Source of the DNA: Gammaproteobacteria bacterium | GTDB lineage: Bacteria > Pseudomonadota > Gammaproteobacteria > Steroidobacterales > Foliamicaceae | Assembly (NCBI GenBank): GCA_009844425.1 | Contig: VYBN01000013.1 | Span: 124,001 to 188,000 of the forward strand | Direction: 5' to 3' | DNA length: 64,000 bases | In this document: positions 8,459-17,296 of the stretch, in pieces | Numbering within the stretch: position 1 is the first letter of the stretch | Layout of the letters: every line of letters starts with the position of its first letter | The notes under the pieces: generated by a model | Told to the model about the DNA's origin: nothing | Seen by the model: the letters and a program-made list of their open reading frames with translations, nothing else | The model's database searches: none | Position numbers and translations under genes: made by a program

Positions 8459-10726
8459 TTGAAGGGTTCCCGAATACCCGGTTTTTACCGCCTTACGCCG
8501 CGCGAGCGGGTGCAGACCGCGCTTGAGCACGGTTTCTTGAGCGAGGCGGACTTCAAGGACCTGTCCCGGGGCCGCGCCAGCCTGGACGCGGCGCGCGCCG
8601 ACCGGATGATCGAGAACGTGATCGGCGTGCTCGGACTGCCGGTGGGCCTGGGACTCAACTTCCTGATCAACGGCCGCGACTATGTCGCCCCCATGGCGGT
8701 GGAGGAACCTTCGGTCGTCGCCGCCCTCAGTTCCGCCGCCAAGCTGGTGCGCGAAGCGGGCGGTTTCACCGCTGAAGCCGACGACCCGGTGCTGATCGGT
8801 CAGATCCAGGTGCTCAACGTGCCCGATCCGGCGCACGCGGCCGCCGACCTGCTGTCGCGGCGCGAGGAGATCATCCGCCTGGCCAACAGCATTCATCCGC
8901 GCATGGTGGCGCGAGGCGGCGGAGTGGTCGATGTCGAAGTGCACCGGCGTCCGATGCCCGGCGGCGAAGGCGAAATGCTCGTGCTGCACCTGCTGGTCGA
9001 TACCCGCGACGCGATGGGCGCGAACCTCGTGAACAGCATGTGCGAGGGCGTGTCGGCGCTAGTCGAGAGCATGAGCGGCGGGCAGGTGTTCATGCGCATC
9101 CTCTCGAACCTCAGCGACCGCGCGCTGGCCCGGGCTGAGGTCGTGATCCCGGAGGAACTGCTCGGCGGCAAGGGGCAAAGCGGCAAGGACGTGCGCGACG
9201 GCATCGCCATGGCGGCGGAACTGGCCGCGGTCGATCCCTACCGCGCCGCGACGCACAACAAGGGGATCATGAACGGCGTCGATGCGGTGGCGCTTGCGAC
9301 GGGCAACGACTGGCGGGCCCTGGAGGCCGGCGCGCACGCCTGGGCGGCGCGTCACGGCAACTACACGGCGCTCTCGAAGTGGTGGTGCAAGGAGGATGGG
9401 GCGCTGTGCGGACGGCTGGAGATGCCGATCAAGGTGGGCACGGTCGGGGGCTCGCTGGAGGCCAACCCCGCCACCCAGTTGTTCCTGCGGATGACGCGGG
9501 TGGAATCGGCCCAGGAGCTCGCGCAGGTCATGGCGGCGGTCGGCCTCGCGCAGAACTTCTCGGCGTTGAGGGCGCTGGTAACCGAAGGCATACAGGCCGG
9601 CCACATGACCCTGCACGCACGCACCGTGGTCAAGGCCGCCGGAACGCCGCCGGAACTGTTCGACCAGGTCCTGGAGCGATTGATCGGCGAAGGCGACGTC
9701 AAGGTCTGGCGCGCCAGGGAGGTCCTGGGGGAGCTGGAAAGAAAGCGGGACATGCCCGCCCTGGACGAAGCGGCAATGGCCCGCCTGGGCGTGGCCGGCG
9801 GCAAGCTGATCCTGCTGGGCGAGCATGCCGCCGTGTATGGGCAGCCGGCGCTGGCCTGTCCCGTTCCCCTCAACGTTCGCGCCCAGATCAGCGACAGCGA
9901 GGAGGGCATCCAGTTGGCGATCCCGGGCTGGGGGCTCGAATACCGCCTGTCCCACACTCGCCGGCGCCGCCCCTGGGAACGATCGGCGCTGAAAATGCTC
10001 GAGGAGCTGGGCCTGGCCGGCAAGTCGATGCGCATTTCCGTGTTCTCCGACCTGCCCCGCGGTGTCGGCCTGGGGTCGTCCGCGGCGATGGCCGTCGCCA
10101 TCATCCATGCCCTGAACAAGCGCTTCGATCTGCACCTCAGCGTCGAGAGGATCAACGAAATCGCCTGGGCCTGCGAACAGTTTGCGCACGGCCGCGCCAG
10201 CGGCGTGGACAATGCCGTGTCCGCCTATGCAACCACCCTGCTTTACCGCAAGAACACGCCGCCGGATATCGAGCCGGTTACGGTCGGCGCCGACACCTGG
10301 TTCGTGATCGGCATCAGCAGCGAGGAAAGCCTGACGGCCGTAACGGTCGAGAACGTCAGGACGGCGCGCGAGCGAAACCCGAGCGTTTATGACCGCATTT
10401 TCGAGGAGATCGGCGAGCTCGTGGTTGAGGCGCGTCAATGCCTGGAAGCCGGGCGGCTCGAGGAACTGGGCGACCTGATGAACCTCAACCACGGCCTGCT
10501 CAACGGCCTGCAGCTCGCCACGCCGGAACTGGAGCAGTTGATCGACGCCGCGCGCATGGGCGGCGCGCTGGGGGCCAAGCTGACCGGCGGCGGCGGCGGC
10601 GGCGCCATGCTTGCGCTGTGCGCCGAGAGCTGCCATACGGTCAAGGAATCGATCGAAAAAACCGGCGCCCGGACCATCGCGCTGAAGCTGCCCGCCGGCG
10701 GAGGTGACGTGGAACTGGTCCAGTGA
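8459..10726 (+). CDS. Fusion of class II HMG-CoA reductase and mevalonate kinase
   Basis: One frame of 755 residues from TTG 8459 encodes two consecutive mevalonate-pathway enzymes. Residues 1 to about 430 match class II (Pseudomonas mevalonii-type) HMG-CoA reductase. They begin SRIPGFYRLTP and carry the catalytic Glu in VEEPS (residue 83), Lys in HNKGI (268), Asp in GNDW (284) and His in GHMTLHAR (382). These fall within about one residue of the P. mevalonii numbering I recall. Residues about 444-755 are a GHMP kinase of mevalonate kinase type. They have GKLILLGEHAAVYG, the phosphate loop LPRGVGLGSSAAMA, and GAKLTGGGGGGAML. No stop or frameshift separates them. The TTG start has no clear Shine-Dalgarno; upstream in-frame codons overlap the divergent receptor gene. 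Idi follows with a 4-base overlap, indicating a biosynthetic role. Confidence 0.9.
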   Translation: MKGSRIPGFYRLTPRERVQTALEHGFLSEADFKDLSRGRASLDAARADRMIENVIGVLGLPVGLGLNFLINGRDYVAPMAVEEPSVVAALSSAAKLVREAGGFTAEADDPVLIGQIQVLNVPDPAHAAADLLSRREEIIRLANSIHPRMVARGGGVVDVEVHRRPMPGGEGEMLVLHLLVDTRDAMGANLVNSMCEGVSALVESMSGGQVFMRILSNLSDRALARAEVVIPEELLGGKGQSGKDVRDGIAMAAELAAVDPYRAATHNKGIMNGVDAVALATGNDWRALEAGAHAWAARHGNYTALSKWWCKEDGALCGRLEMPIKVGTVGGSLEANPATQLFLRMTRVESAQELAQVMAAVGLAQNFSALRALVTEGIQAGHMTLHARTVVKAAGTPPELFDQVLERLIGEGDVKVWRAREVLGELERKRDMPALDEAAMARLGVAGGKLILLGEHAAVYGQPALACPVPLNVRAQISDSEEGIQLAIPGWGLEYRLSHTRRRRPWERSALKMLEELGLAGKSMRISVFSDLPRGVGLGSSAAMAVAIIHALNKRFDLHLSVERINEIAWACEQFAHGRASGVDNAVSAYATTLLYRKNTPPDIEPVTVGADTWFVIGISSEESLTAVTVENVRTARERNPSVYDRIFEEIGELVVEARQCLEAGRLEELGDLMNLNHGLLNGLQLATPELEQLIDAARMGGALGAKLTGGGGGGAMLALCAESCHTVKESIEKTGARTIALKLPAGGGDVELVQ

Positions 10727-11244
10727 GTGCGCCGGTCAACCTGGTGCTGGTGGACGCCGAAGACCGCGAAATCGGCGTTGCGGAGAAATTCCGATGCCAC
10801 GAGGGCGATGGCCTTCTTCACCGTGCCTTCTCCGTTTTCGTCTATGGCCCCGACGGACGGGTCCTGCTCCAACAGCGAAGCGCCGCCAAGCCGCTGTGGC
10901 CGATGTACTGGTCGAATTCCTGTTGCGGCCATCCGCTGCCGGGCGAGGAGGTTCCCGCTGCCGCCGAGCGCCGCACGCAGGAAGAATTCGGCATCGCCTG
11001 CAAGGCCCGGTTCCTCTACAAGTTCCAATACCAGGCCCGCTATTCGGCCGGCTACTCGGAAAACGAGCTATGCCACGTATTCGAAAGCGACTACGACGGA
11101 GAACTGGCTCCCGACCCCGCCGAAATCGCCGCCTGGCGCTGGATCGCGCCGGACGAACTGACGAAGGAAATCGAACGCCACCCCGAGCGCTTCACCCCCT
11201 GGATAAAGCTCGAATGGGCTGAAATCCGCCGCTATTCGGAGTGA
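10723..11244 (+). CDS. idi: Isopentenyl-diphosphate delta-isomerase, type 1
   Basis: The 173-residue Nudix-fold protein interconverts IPP and DMAPP. It shows FSVFVYGPDGRVLLQQR, the metal/catalytic NSCCGHPLPGE, the AAERRTQEEFGI Nudix-like helix, NELCHVFES and a conserved AWRWI. Cys and Glu of the type 1 active site are both present. Its GTG start overlaps the stop of the HMGR-mevalonate kinase gene (GTGA), so the two are co-translated. This places IPP made through mevalonate directly before isomerisation. Its 3' end overlaps fumC on the opposite strand by 13 bases. Confidence 0.93.
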   Translation: MSAPVNLVLVDAEDREIGVAEKFRCHEGDGLLHRAFSVFVYGPDGRVLLQQRSAAKPLWPMYWSNSCCGHPLPGEEVPAAAERRTQEEFGIACKARFLYKFQYQARYSAGYSENELCHVFESDYDGELAPDPAEIAAWRWIAPDELTKEIERHPERFTPWIKLEWAEIRRYSE

Positions 11245-12617
11245 ATGCCGCCCCGGGTCAGGGTGACCGGGTTCAGGATGGCCTTGAGCTGCTCCTCGGA
11301 AAGATCGGTCTCCTCGACCGCCACTTCCAGGATCGGACGCCCCTCCGCATAGGCCCGCTTCGCGATCAACGCGGCCTTGTCGTAGCCGATCACCGGATTC
11401 AGCGCCGTCACCAGCACCGGGTTGCTTTCCAGCAGCTCCGCCAGGCGTTCCCGGTTGACCGTCAGGCCCGCGATCGCCTTGTCGGCCAGCATCCGGCAGG
11501 CCGCCGAAAGAATCTGGATGCTCTCGAGCGCATTGCGCGCGATCATTGGAAGCATGACGTTCAACTGGAAGTTGCCGGACTGGGCGCCGACCGTTATCGC
11601 CGCATCGTTGCCGATAACCTGGGCCGCCACCTGCATGGCGGCTTCGCTGGCGACGGGATTGACCTTGCCCGGCATGATGCTGGAGCCCGGCTGCAGCGCC
11701 GGCAGCGTAATCTCGCCCAGTCCGCCCAGCGGCCCCGAATTCATCAGGCGCAGGTCGTTGGCGATCTTCATCAGCGCCACCGCCGCCGCCTTGAGCTGGC
11801 CGGACAGCTCAACCATCGTCTCCTGCCCGGACAGCGCCGCAAACCGGTTGCCGGCCGGCGTCAGATCCAGGCCGGTCTTTTCGCTGATCCAGCGGCAGGC
11901 CAGTCCCGACATCACCGGATGGGCATTGATTCCCGTCCCGACCGCCGTTCCGCCCAGCGCCAGCTTGTTCAGCCTTGAATTCAGCACCTGCCCAAGCCGT
12001 TCCCGGCAGTCGCGCAATTGCGACGCCCAGCCGCCGAACTCCTGGCTGAGCGCCAGGGGCATCGCATCCATCAGGTGCGTGCGGCCTGTCTTGACCACGC
12101 CCTCGAATTCCGCGGCGCGCTTCTCGATCGAGCCGGCGAGGTGATCCAGCGCCGGCAGCAAGCGCTCGTTTACTTCAAGGCCCGCGGAAAGATGCAGCGC
12201 CGACGGAATGACGTCATTGCTGCTCTGCCCCATGTTGACGTGATCGTTGGGATGCACCTTGATCTTTTTTGAGCTGGCCGCGTTGGCGATCACCTCGTTC
12301 ACGTTCATGTTGCTGCTGGTGCCCGATCCGGTCTGAAATACGTCCACCGGGAAGTGCTCGTCGTGGATGCTGTGGGCAACGTGATCGGCCGCCTTCATGA
12401 TGGCGTTGGCCCGGGCCGAGTCCAGCAGGCCCAGGGTGCGATTGGCCGAAGCGCAGGCCCCCTTGATCAGGCCCAGGGCGCGAATGAACGCGCGCGGCAT
12501 CCTCTTGCCGCTGATCTGGAAGTTCTCCACGGCACGCTGGGTGCTGGCTCCCCAAAGCGCGTCGGACGGGACCTTGAGCGCTCCCATGCTGTCGCTTTCG
12601 GTTCTGAATTTTGGCAC
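11232..12617 (-). CDS. fumC: Class II fumarate hydratase
   Basis: This 461-residue enzyme converts fumarate to L-malate in the TCA cycle without an iron-sulphur cluster. It opens FRTESDSMGALKVPSDALWG, has SGTSSNMNVNEVIAN and KTGRTHLMDAMPL, and carries the superfamily signature GSSIMPGKVNP. Length is typical. It is transcribed divergently from purB across about 54 bases that contain possible promoter sequence. Confidence 0.96.
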   Translation of the reverse strand: MPKFRTESDSMGALKVPSDALWGASTQRAVENFQISGKRMPRAFIRALGLIKGACASANRTLGLLDSARANAIMKAADHVAHSIHDEHFPVDVFQTGSGTSSNMNVNEVIANAASSKKIKVHPNDHVNMGQSSNDVIPSALHLSAGLEVNERLLPALDHLAGSIEKRAAEFEGVVKTGRTHLMDAMPLALSQEFGGWASQLRDCRERLGQVLNSRLNKLALGGTAVGTGINAHPVMSGLACRWISEKTGLDLTPAGNRFAALSGQETMVELSGQLKAAAVALMKIANDLRLMNSGPLGGLGEITLPALQPGSSIMPGKVNPVASEAAMQVAAQVIGNDAAITVGAQSGNFQLNVMLPMIARNALESIQILSAACRMLADKAIAGLTVNRERLAELLESNPVLVTALNPVIGYDKAALIAKRAYAEGRPILEVAVEETDLSEEQLKAILNPVTLTRGGIHSE

Positions 12618-12671
12618 GAACCACCCCTGTTGCAGTATGATGCGCGCCTCGGAGTATAGCCGCCCCTCCCC

Positions 12672-14048
12672 ATGTCCCGGTATTCGAGCCCAGCGAATTC
12701 CTTATCCGCTCTAGGGCCGCTGGACGGGCGCTATGCGGAAGCCGTCCGGCCGCTGGCCGAACTGTTCTCCGAACAGGGGCTGATCCGGCAGCGGCTGAAG
12801 GTGGAGCTTGCCTGGCTGCGGGCGCTTTGCGCCGAAGAAGCATTCGGGCCTGCCGGTCCGCTGAGCGCCGACGAATCGGCCTTTCTGGACGCGCTGGAGC
12901 AGGACCTGGGGCCGCCCGCGGCGGAGCGCGTGAAGGAACTCGAGCAGCAGACCCGCCACGACGTCAAGGCGGTGGAGCTGTACCTGGCCGAGCGTCTGAG
13001 CGCGCACGATTCGCTCGCCGGCCGCATACCTCTGCTGCATTTCGCCTGCACCAGCTGGGACATCAACAGCAGCGCCTACGGAATCATGCTGGCCAAGGCC
13101 CGCTCGGACATTCTGTCTCCGGTGCTGGAGGCCCTGATCGGACAGCTCCGATGCATGGCCCGCGATCACGCCGGCCTGCCCATGCTGGCCCGCACCCACG
13201 GCCAGCCGGCCAGCCCCACGACGCTGGGCAAGGAACTGGCTGTGTTCGTGCACCGGCTGCAGAGGCAACTCTCGGTTTTCGGCGACGTCCCGGCCATGGC
13301 CAAGTGCAGCGGCGCCACCGGCAATTACAACGCCCATTACGCCGCCTGCCCCGAGGTGGACTGGCCGGACTTCAGCCGCCGCTTCCTTTCCGGGTTGGGC
13401 CTGACGCAGAACCCGGTCACGACCCAGATCGAGCCGTACGACTGGGTAGCCGAGTATTGCGACGCGCTCGCGCGCATCAACCGCATCCTGGTCGATCTGA
13501 GCCGGGATACCTGGACCTATATTTCGATGGGCTACTTCCGCCAGAAGGCGGTTAGCGGCGAGACGGGCTCGTCCACGATGCCGCACAAGGTCAACCCCAT
13601 CAACCTCGAAAACGCCGAAGGCAACCTGGGGCTCTCGAACGCGCTGCTGGGCCACTTTTCGGAAAAGCTCCCCGTGTCGCGCCTGCAGCGGGACCTCAGC
13701 GATTCCACGGTCCTGCGCAACCTGGGCGTCGCATTGGGGCATGCGCTGGTGGCCTGGACGGAAGTGCAGAAAGGTCTGGACAAGCTCTCGCCCGATCAGT
13801 CCAGAATGAGCGAGGATCTCGACTCCGCCTGGGAAACGCTGGCCGAGGCGGTGCAGACGGTGATGCGCGCTCATGGCTGTGAGGACGCCTACGAACAACT
13901 TAAGGTTTTATCGCGTAATCAGATGGTTACGAGAGATTCCTTACATTCATTCTTGAATAAGGTCGAGCTGCCTGACGAAGCGCGCGAGGCGCTGCTCGCC
14001 CTGACTCCCGCGACTTACACGGGCATCGCGAAGAAACTGGCGGAGTGA
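12672..14048 (+). CDS. purB: Adenylosuccinate lyase
   Basis: The 458-residue enzyme catalyses two fumarate-releasing steps of purine synthesis (SAICAR to AICAR, adenylosuccinate to AMP). It contains LGPLDGRYAEAVRPL, RTHGQPASPTTLGKE and the signature GSSTMPHKVNPINLENAEGN; it is the long gammaproteobacterial form. Codon use changes sharply at 13900-13965 (TTA, CGT, AAT, AGA, TCA codons) in an otherwise GC-rich gene, encoding the conserved tail QLKVLSRNQMVTRDSLHSFL. mnmA follows 9 bases later, so the two are probably co-transcribed. Confidence 0.96.
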   Translation: MSRYSSPANSLSALGPLDGRYAEAVRPLAELFSEQGLIRQRLKVELAWLRALCAEEAFGPAGPLSADESAFLDALEQDLGPPAAERVKELEQQTRHDVKAVELYLAERLSAHDSLAGRIPLLHFACTSWDINSSAYGIMLAKARSDILSPVLEALIGQLRCMARDHAGLPMLARTHGQPASPTTLGKELAVFVHRLQRQLSVFGDVPAMAKCSGATGNYNAHYAACPEVDWPDFSRRFLSGLGLTQNPVTTQIEPYDWVAEYCDALARINRILVDLSRDTWTYISMGYFRQKAVSGETGSSTMPHKVNPINLENAEGNLGLSNALLGHFSEKLPVSRLQRDLSDSTVLRNLGVALGHALVAWTEVQKGLDKLSPDQSRMSEDLDSAWETLAEAVQTVMRAHGCEDAYEQLKVLSRNQMVTRDSLHSFLNKVELPDEAREALLALTPATYTGIAKKLAE

Positions 14049-14057
14049 GGTTTTCCC

Positions 14058-15143
14058 GTGGCGGGCACCGTCATGGTGGCGATTTCCGGTGGAGTGGATT
14101 CCGCGGTGGCCGCCTTGCGCCTGATCGACGCGGGCCACCGGGTGGAAGCCCTGCACATGACCAACTGGGACGAGCCCGACGGCTCCTGCCCTGCCGCCGA
14201 GGACCTTGAGGCCGCGGCGGGCGTGGCCGGCGAACTCGGCATCCCGCTTCACCACCTGAATTTCTCCGACGAGTACCGGCGGGAAGTCTTCGAGGAGATG
14301 CTGCTGGAGTGCCGGGCGGGGCGCACGCCCAACCCCGACGTGGGCTGTAACAGGCGCATCAAGTTCGGCGCCTGCCTGAACCAGGCGCGCAGGCTGGGCG
14401 CCGAACGGCTGGCCACGGGCCATCACGCGCGGCTCGAGCACTCGGTATCCGACACGCGGCTGTTGCGAGGAAGAGACCGCAACAAGGACCAGACGTATTT
14501 CCTGCACGCGGTTGACGGACGCGCGCTTGGCGATTGTCTGTTCCCGGTGGGCGAACTGGACAAGGAGGAGGTGCGCGACATCGCGCATCGGCGCGGGCTG
14601 CCGAACTACGCGCGCCCGGACAGCACCGGCATCTGCTTCGTGGGGGAGCGGTCCTATCCGGATTTCATTGCGCGGCACCTTGCTATGCAAACGGGGCCGA
14701 TCGTCACGCTTGGCGGGAAGCAGGTGGGCGAACACCGAGGGCTGGCCGCCTACACGATCGGCCAGCGGCGCGGACTGGGACTGGGCGGCATGCGCGGCTG
14801 CGGCCCGGAACCCTGGCACGTGGTGCGCAAGGACCTGAGCGCCAATGCTCTGGTTGTGGCGCAGGGGCACGACCACCCGCTGCTGTTCAGCCGCCTCGCC
14901 ACGGTGCGAAAGCTTAAGTGGGTGCGCGGCGCGCCGGATGGACTCTCGGGGGGCACGCGGTTAAGCGCCAAGACCCGGTACCGCCAGAAAGACGCGGATT
15001 GCGAGGCGCGTCTGCTCGGTCCGGACCGCTGCCTGGTGCGCTTCGACCAGCCCCAGTGGGCAGTGACGCCGGGCCAGTACCTGGTCTTCTATTCCGGCGA
15101 GGAATGCCTGGGCGGCGGCGTAATCGAACGCGCCGAAGCCTAG
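14058..15143 (+). CDS. mnmA: tRNA-specific 2-thiouridylase
   Basis: MnmA adds sulphur to uridine 34 of tRNA-Lys, -Glu and -Gln using ATP. The 361-residue protein has the PP-loop SGGVDSAVAA. Its two catalytic cysteines lie in the expected places, in NPDVGCNRRIKF and in STGICFVGER. The C-terminal barrel shows YTIGQRRGLGLGG. The start is GTG. It follows purB closely, while many gammaproteobacteria have the order mnmA-hflD-purB, so the same neighbours appear here without hflD. Confidence 0.95.
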   Translation: MAGTVMVAISGGVDSAVAALRLIDAGHRVEALHMTNWDEPDGSCPAAEDLEAAAGVAGELGIPLHHLNFSDEYRREVFEEMLLECRAGRTPNPDVGCNRRIKFGACLNQARRLGAERLATGHHARLEHSVSDTRLLRGRDRNKDQTYFLHAVDGRALGDCLFPVGELDKEEVRDIAHRRGLPNYARPDSTGICFVGERSYPDFIARHLAMQTGPIVTLGGKQVGEHRGLAAYTIGQRRGLGLGGMRGCGPEPWHVVRKDLSANALVVAQGHDHPLLFSRLATVRKLKWVRGAPDGLSGGTRLSAKTRYRQKDADCEARLLGPDRCLVRFDQPQWAVTPGQYLVFYSGEECLGGGVIERAEA

Positions 15144-15175
15144 GCTGGCAGAATCGGAATGGAGAACAACACCCA

Positions 15176-15844
15176 ATGAAATCACTGCTGGGCATACTGA
15201 CTGCGTGCCATCTCTTGCTGCTACCCTTTGGCGCCACGGCAAACGAGGAGGCCATCGTGAACGCGGGTTTCAACCCCCTGGCCGAACTGGGCCGGGAACG
15301 CCGCCGGCAGGTGCAGGTTCGCCAGGCCCTGAAAGGAGCGCTGGAACAGGCCGAAGCGGGCGATGACAGCCTCGCCGCGATGCTGGAAGCCTGCGCCGAC
15401 TACCTGGTCAACTCCATGGGCCGGCTCGACCTCACCGACATGAACATCCACGACCTGCTGAAGGAGCGCGTCCCGCAGGACAACGCCGAAGTGCATGAAG
15501 CGCTGGGCGCGCTCTCGGCAAGGCAGCACAAGGCGCGGACGGAAACGGCAGTGCTCGCAGCGGCGCTCGATACCTACCGCGAGAACGGCCGCACCGGTTT
15601 CGCCGCCTTCGACCGCGCGCTAAGGCACTACCATGCGGTCGTTTCGGAAATGATGACGCCGCGCAAGAACCCTTTCAGCCCGTATACCGACAAGTTGTTC
15701 ACGTTCGACGACTGGACGAATATCGCCGAGGCGAGCGCCGAAACGGCGGCCGCCGAAGACCGCCTGTTCGATGCGATAACCGCCACGGCGCCCGAGGACC
15801 TCAAGCCCGATTCGTTCTCCGGCACGCACGGCATGCGGCCCTGA
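15176..15844 (+). CDS. Small periplasmic protein of unknown function
   Basis: This 222-residue protein starts at ATG 15176 with GGAGAA upstream. It has a signal peptide (KSLLGILTACHLLLLPFGATA) ending near residue 22. The remainder is almost entirely predicted helix, rich in Ala, Glu and Leu, with a long run of charged residues (LAELGRERRRQVQVRQALKG). I do not recognise a family. It sits 32 bases after mnmA on the same strand and meets an MFS gene end to end. Confidence 0.7.
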   Translation: MKSLLGILTACHLLLLPFGATANEEAIVNAGFNPLAELGRERRRQVQVRQALKGALEQAEAGDDSLAAMLEACADYLVNSMGRLDLTDMNIHDLLKERVPQDNAEVHEALGALSARQHKARTETAVLAAALDTYRENGRTGFAAFDRALRHYHAVVSEMMTPRKNPFSPYTDKLFTFDDWTNIAEASAETAAAEDRLFDAITATAPEDLKPDSFSGTHGMRP

Positions 15845-15871
15845 CGGGTCCGCCCACCTGCCCCGCCGCCG

Positions 15872-17296
15872 TCAGGCGGCCTGAGACTGAACGCGGACGA
15901 GTTCGCGGCGGAAGCAGCGCAGCGTAACGGGCGCCAGCGCCAGCACGATCGAACCGTACAGCAGCGGCACGGCGGCAAAGGCAAGGGCCAGACTCTTGGC
16001 GCCGGTCGCCCCAGGCAACACCCACTCCACAAGCGCGTCCATGCCCGCCACTCCGGTTCCACCGTTGAACCAGTCCGAGAGCCAGCCCACGGTGGACGGC
16101 CCCAGCAGCAGCCCGGTAATGCTGATCGCCATGTAATAGACGGCGGTAATCTGGCCGCGGAATTGTGCCGGCGTGATCATCAGAAGCGCGGTGACGCCAG
16201 TGGAGGTGGTGGTGGCGATACCTATGAGACTTACACCCATAACCGCAAAAGCCGGAAACGTGCCTGGCATCAGGGCAATAAGAAAACCGGTGGGAGCGAA
16301 GACGAACGCGCCCGCCACGGCGATTAGCAAGGGGGCGTTATCGCGCCCTCTTCGCACCAGATAATCGGATAACGCGCCGGCCGCGAAAACCGTGGCGGGC
16401 GCGCACACCAGCGTGACGACGGCCTTAATCTGGGCAAATTCGGGCGTATCCATGCCCCAGGTCCGGGAAAACACCGCCGGCATCCAGAAATGCGTGTAGG
16501 CCACGGTCGTCATAAGGCAGAACGGCAGCACAAATGTCAGGTAGGTCTTCCAGTGAGTGAAGACATGCCGGAACATGAGCCACGGCGCGGAGGGGCCCAG
16601 CCGATACCTGAGCCCGGGCACGGAGCGCATGGAGCGGACATCATCCAGCTTGAGATCGCGGCGGGTTGGCTCGCGAACCGTCAGCATGACCAGCGCCAGC
16701 AGCAGACCGGGAAGCCCCACGATGATGAATACGGCCTGCCACGGCCTGATGGCGCCCACCAGAGGCCAATTGAGCACCTCCACCCCGCGCAAAGCCGCCA
16801 GCAGCGCGCCGATTGCGTAATAGGCGGTGGCCGTCCCCAGCGATAGCGCCATGGAGTAGACGGCGATCGCCTTGCCGCGCTTCTCCTTGGGAAAGCTGTC
16901 GGCGATCATCGACATCGTGCAGGGACTCAGGGCCGCCTCGCCGACTCCGACGCTCATGCGTAACAGGAATAACTGCAGATAGTTGCTCGCCAGCCCGCAA
17001 AAGGCAGTCGCGGCAGACCATAGCGCGATCGCGCAACTGACGATGGTCACCCGGCGCGTGCGGTCCGCCAGCCAGCCCAGCGGCAGGCCCATCGTGGCGT
17101 AGAAAATCCCGAAGGCCAGACCCAGCAGCAATCCCATCTGGCCATCGGTCAAGCCCAGGTCCGCCTTCATCGGCTCCACCAGCAAACCGATCACGGTGCG
17201 GTCGATGTAGGAAATGAAGTAGGCCAGCGTAAGCAGCACCACCATGTACCAGGATCGTTTCGGGCTCGGATAGGGTGGCTTGTTCAGGTTGTTCAT
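15872..17296 (-). CDS. MFS transporter, spinster-like
   Basis: The 474-residue membrane protein has about 12 hydrophobic segments. It carries the MFS motif A region GLPLGWLADRTRRV after TM2, and SYIDRTVIGLLVEPMKADLGLTDGQMG at the N-terminus, the layout of spinster-type carriers. The substrate is unknown. I took the ATG at 17296 (MNNLNKPPYPSP), because the frame upstream is only the antisense shadow of the reductase gene. That ATG overlaps the stop of the preceding dehydrogenase gene (ATGA), so the two are translationally coupled, suggesting the carrier moves that enzyme's substrate or product. Confidence 0.88.
   Translation of the reverse strand: MNNLNKPPYPSPKRSWYMVVLLTLAYFISYIDRTVIGLLVEPMKADLGLTDGQMGLLLGLAFGIFYATMGLPLGWLADRTRRVTIVSCAIALWSAATAFCGLASNYLQLFLLRMSVGVGEAALSPCTMSMIADSFPKEKRGKAIAVYSMALSLGTATAYYAIGALLAALRGVEVLNWPLVGAIRPWQAVFIIVGLPGLLLALVMLTVREPTRRDLKLDDVRSMRSVPGLRYRLGPSAPWLMFRHVFTHWKTYLTFVLPFCLMTTVAYTHFWMPAVFSRTWGMDTPEFAQIKAVVTLVCAPATVFAAGALSDYLVRRGRDNAPLLIAVAGAFVFAPTGFLIALMPGTFPAFAVMGVSLIGIATTTSTGVTALLMITPAQFRGQITAVYYMAISITGLLLGPSTVGWLSDWFNGGTGVAGMDALVEWVLPGATGAKSLALAFAAVPLLYGSIVLALAPVTLRCFRRELVRVQSQAA

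Noticed and set aside
9059-10636. 525-codon minus-strand frame opposite the HMGR-mevalonate kinase gene.
   Set aside because: Antisense shadow; low-complexity Arg/Gly/His-rich sequence without a family.
15865-15880. GCCGCC-GTCA-GGCGGC stem between convergent genes.
   Set aside because: Only six base pairs, covers the MFS stop codon and lacks a T run, so a terminator call is not supported.
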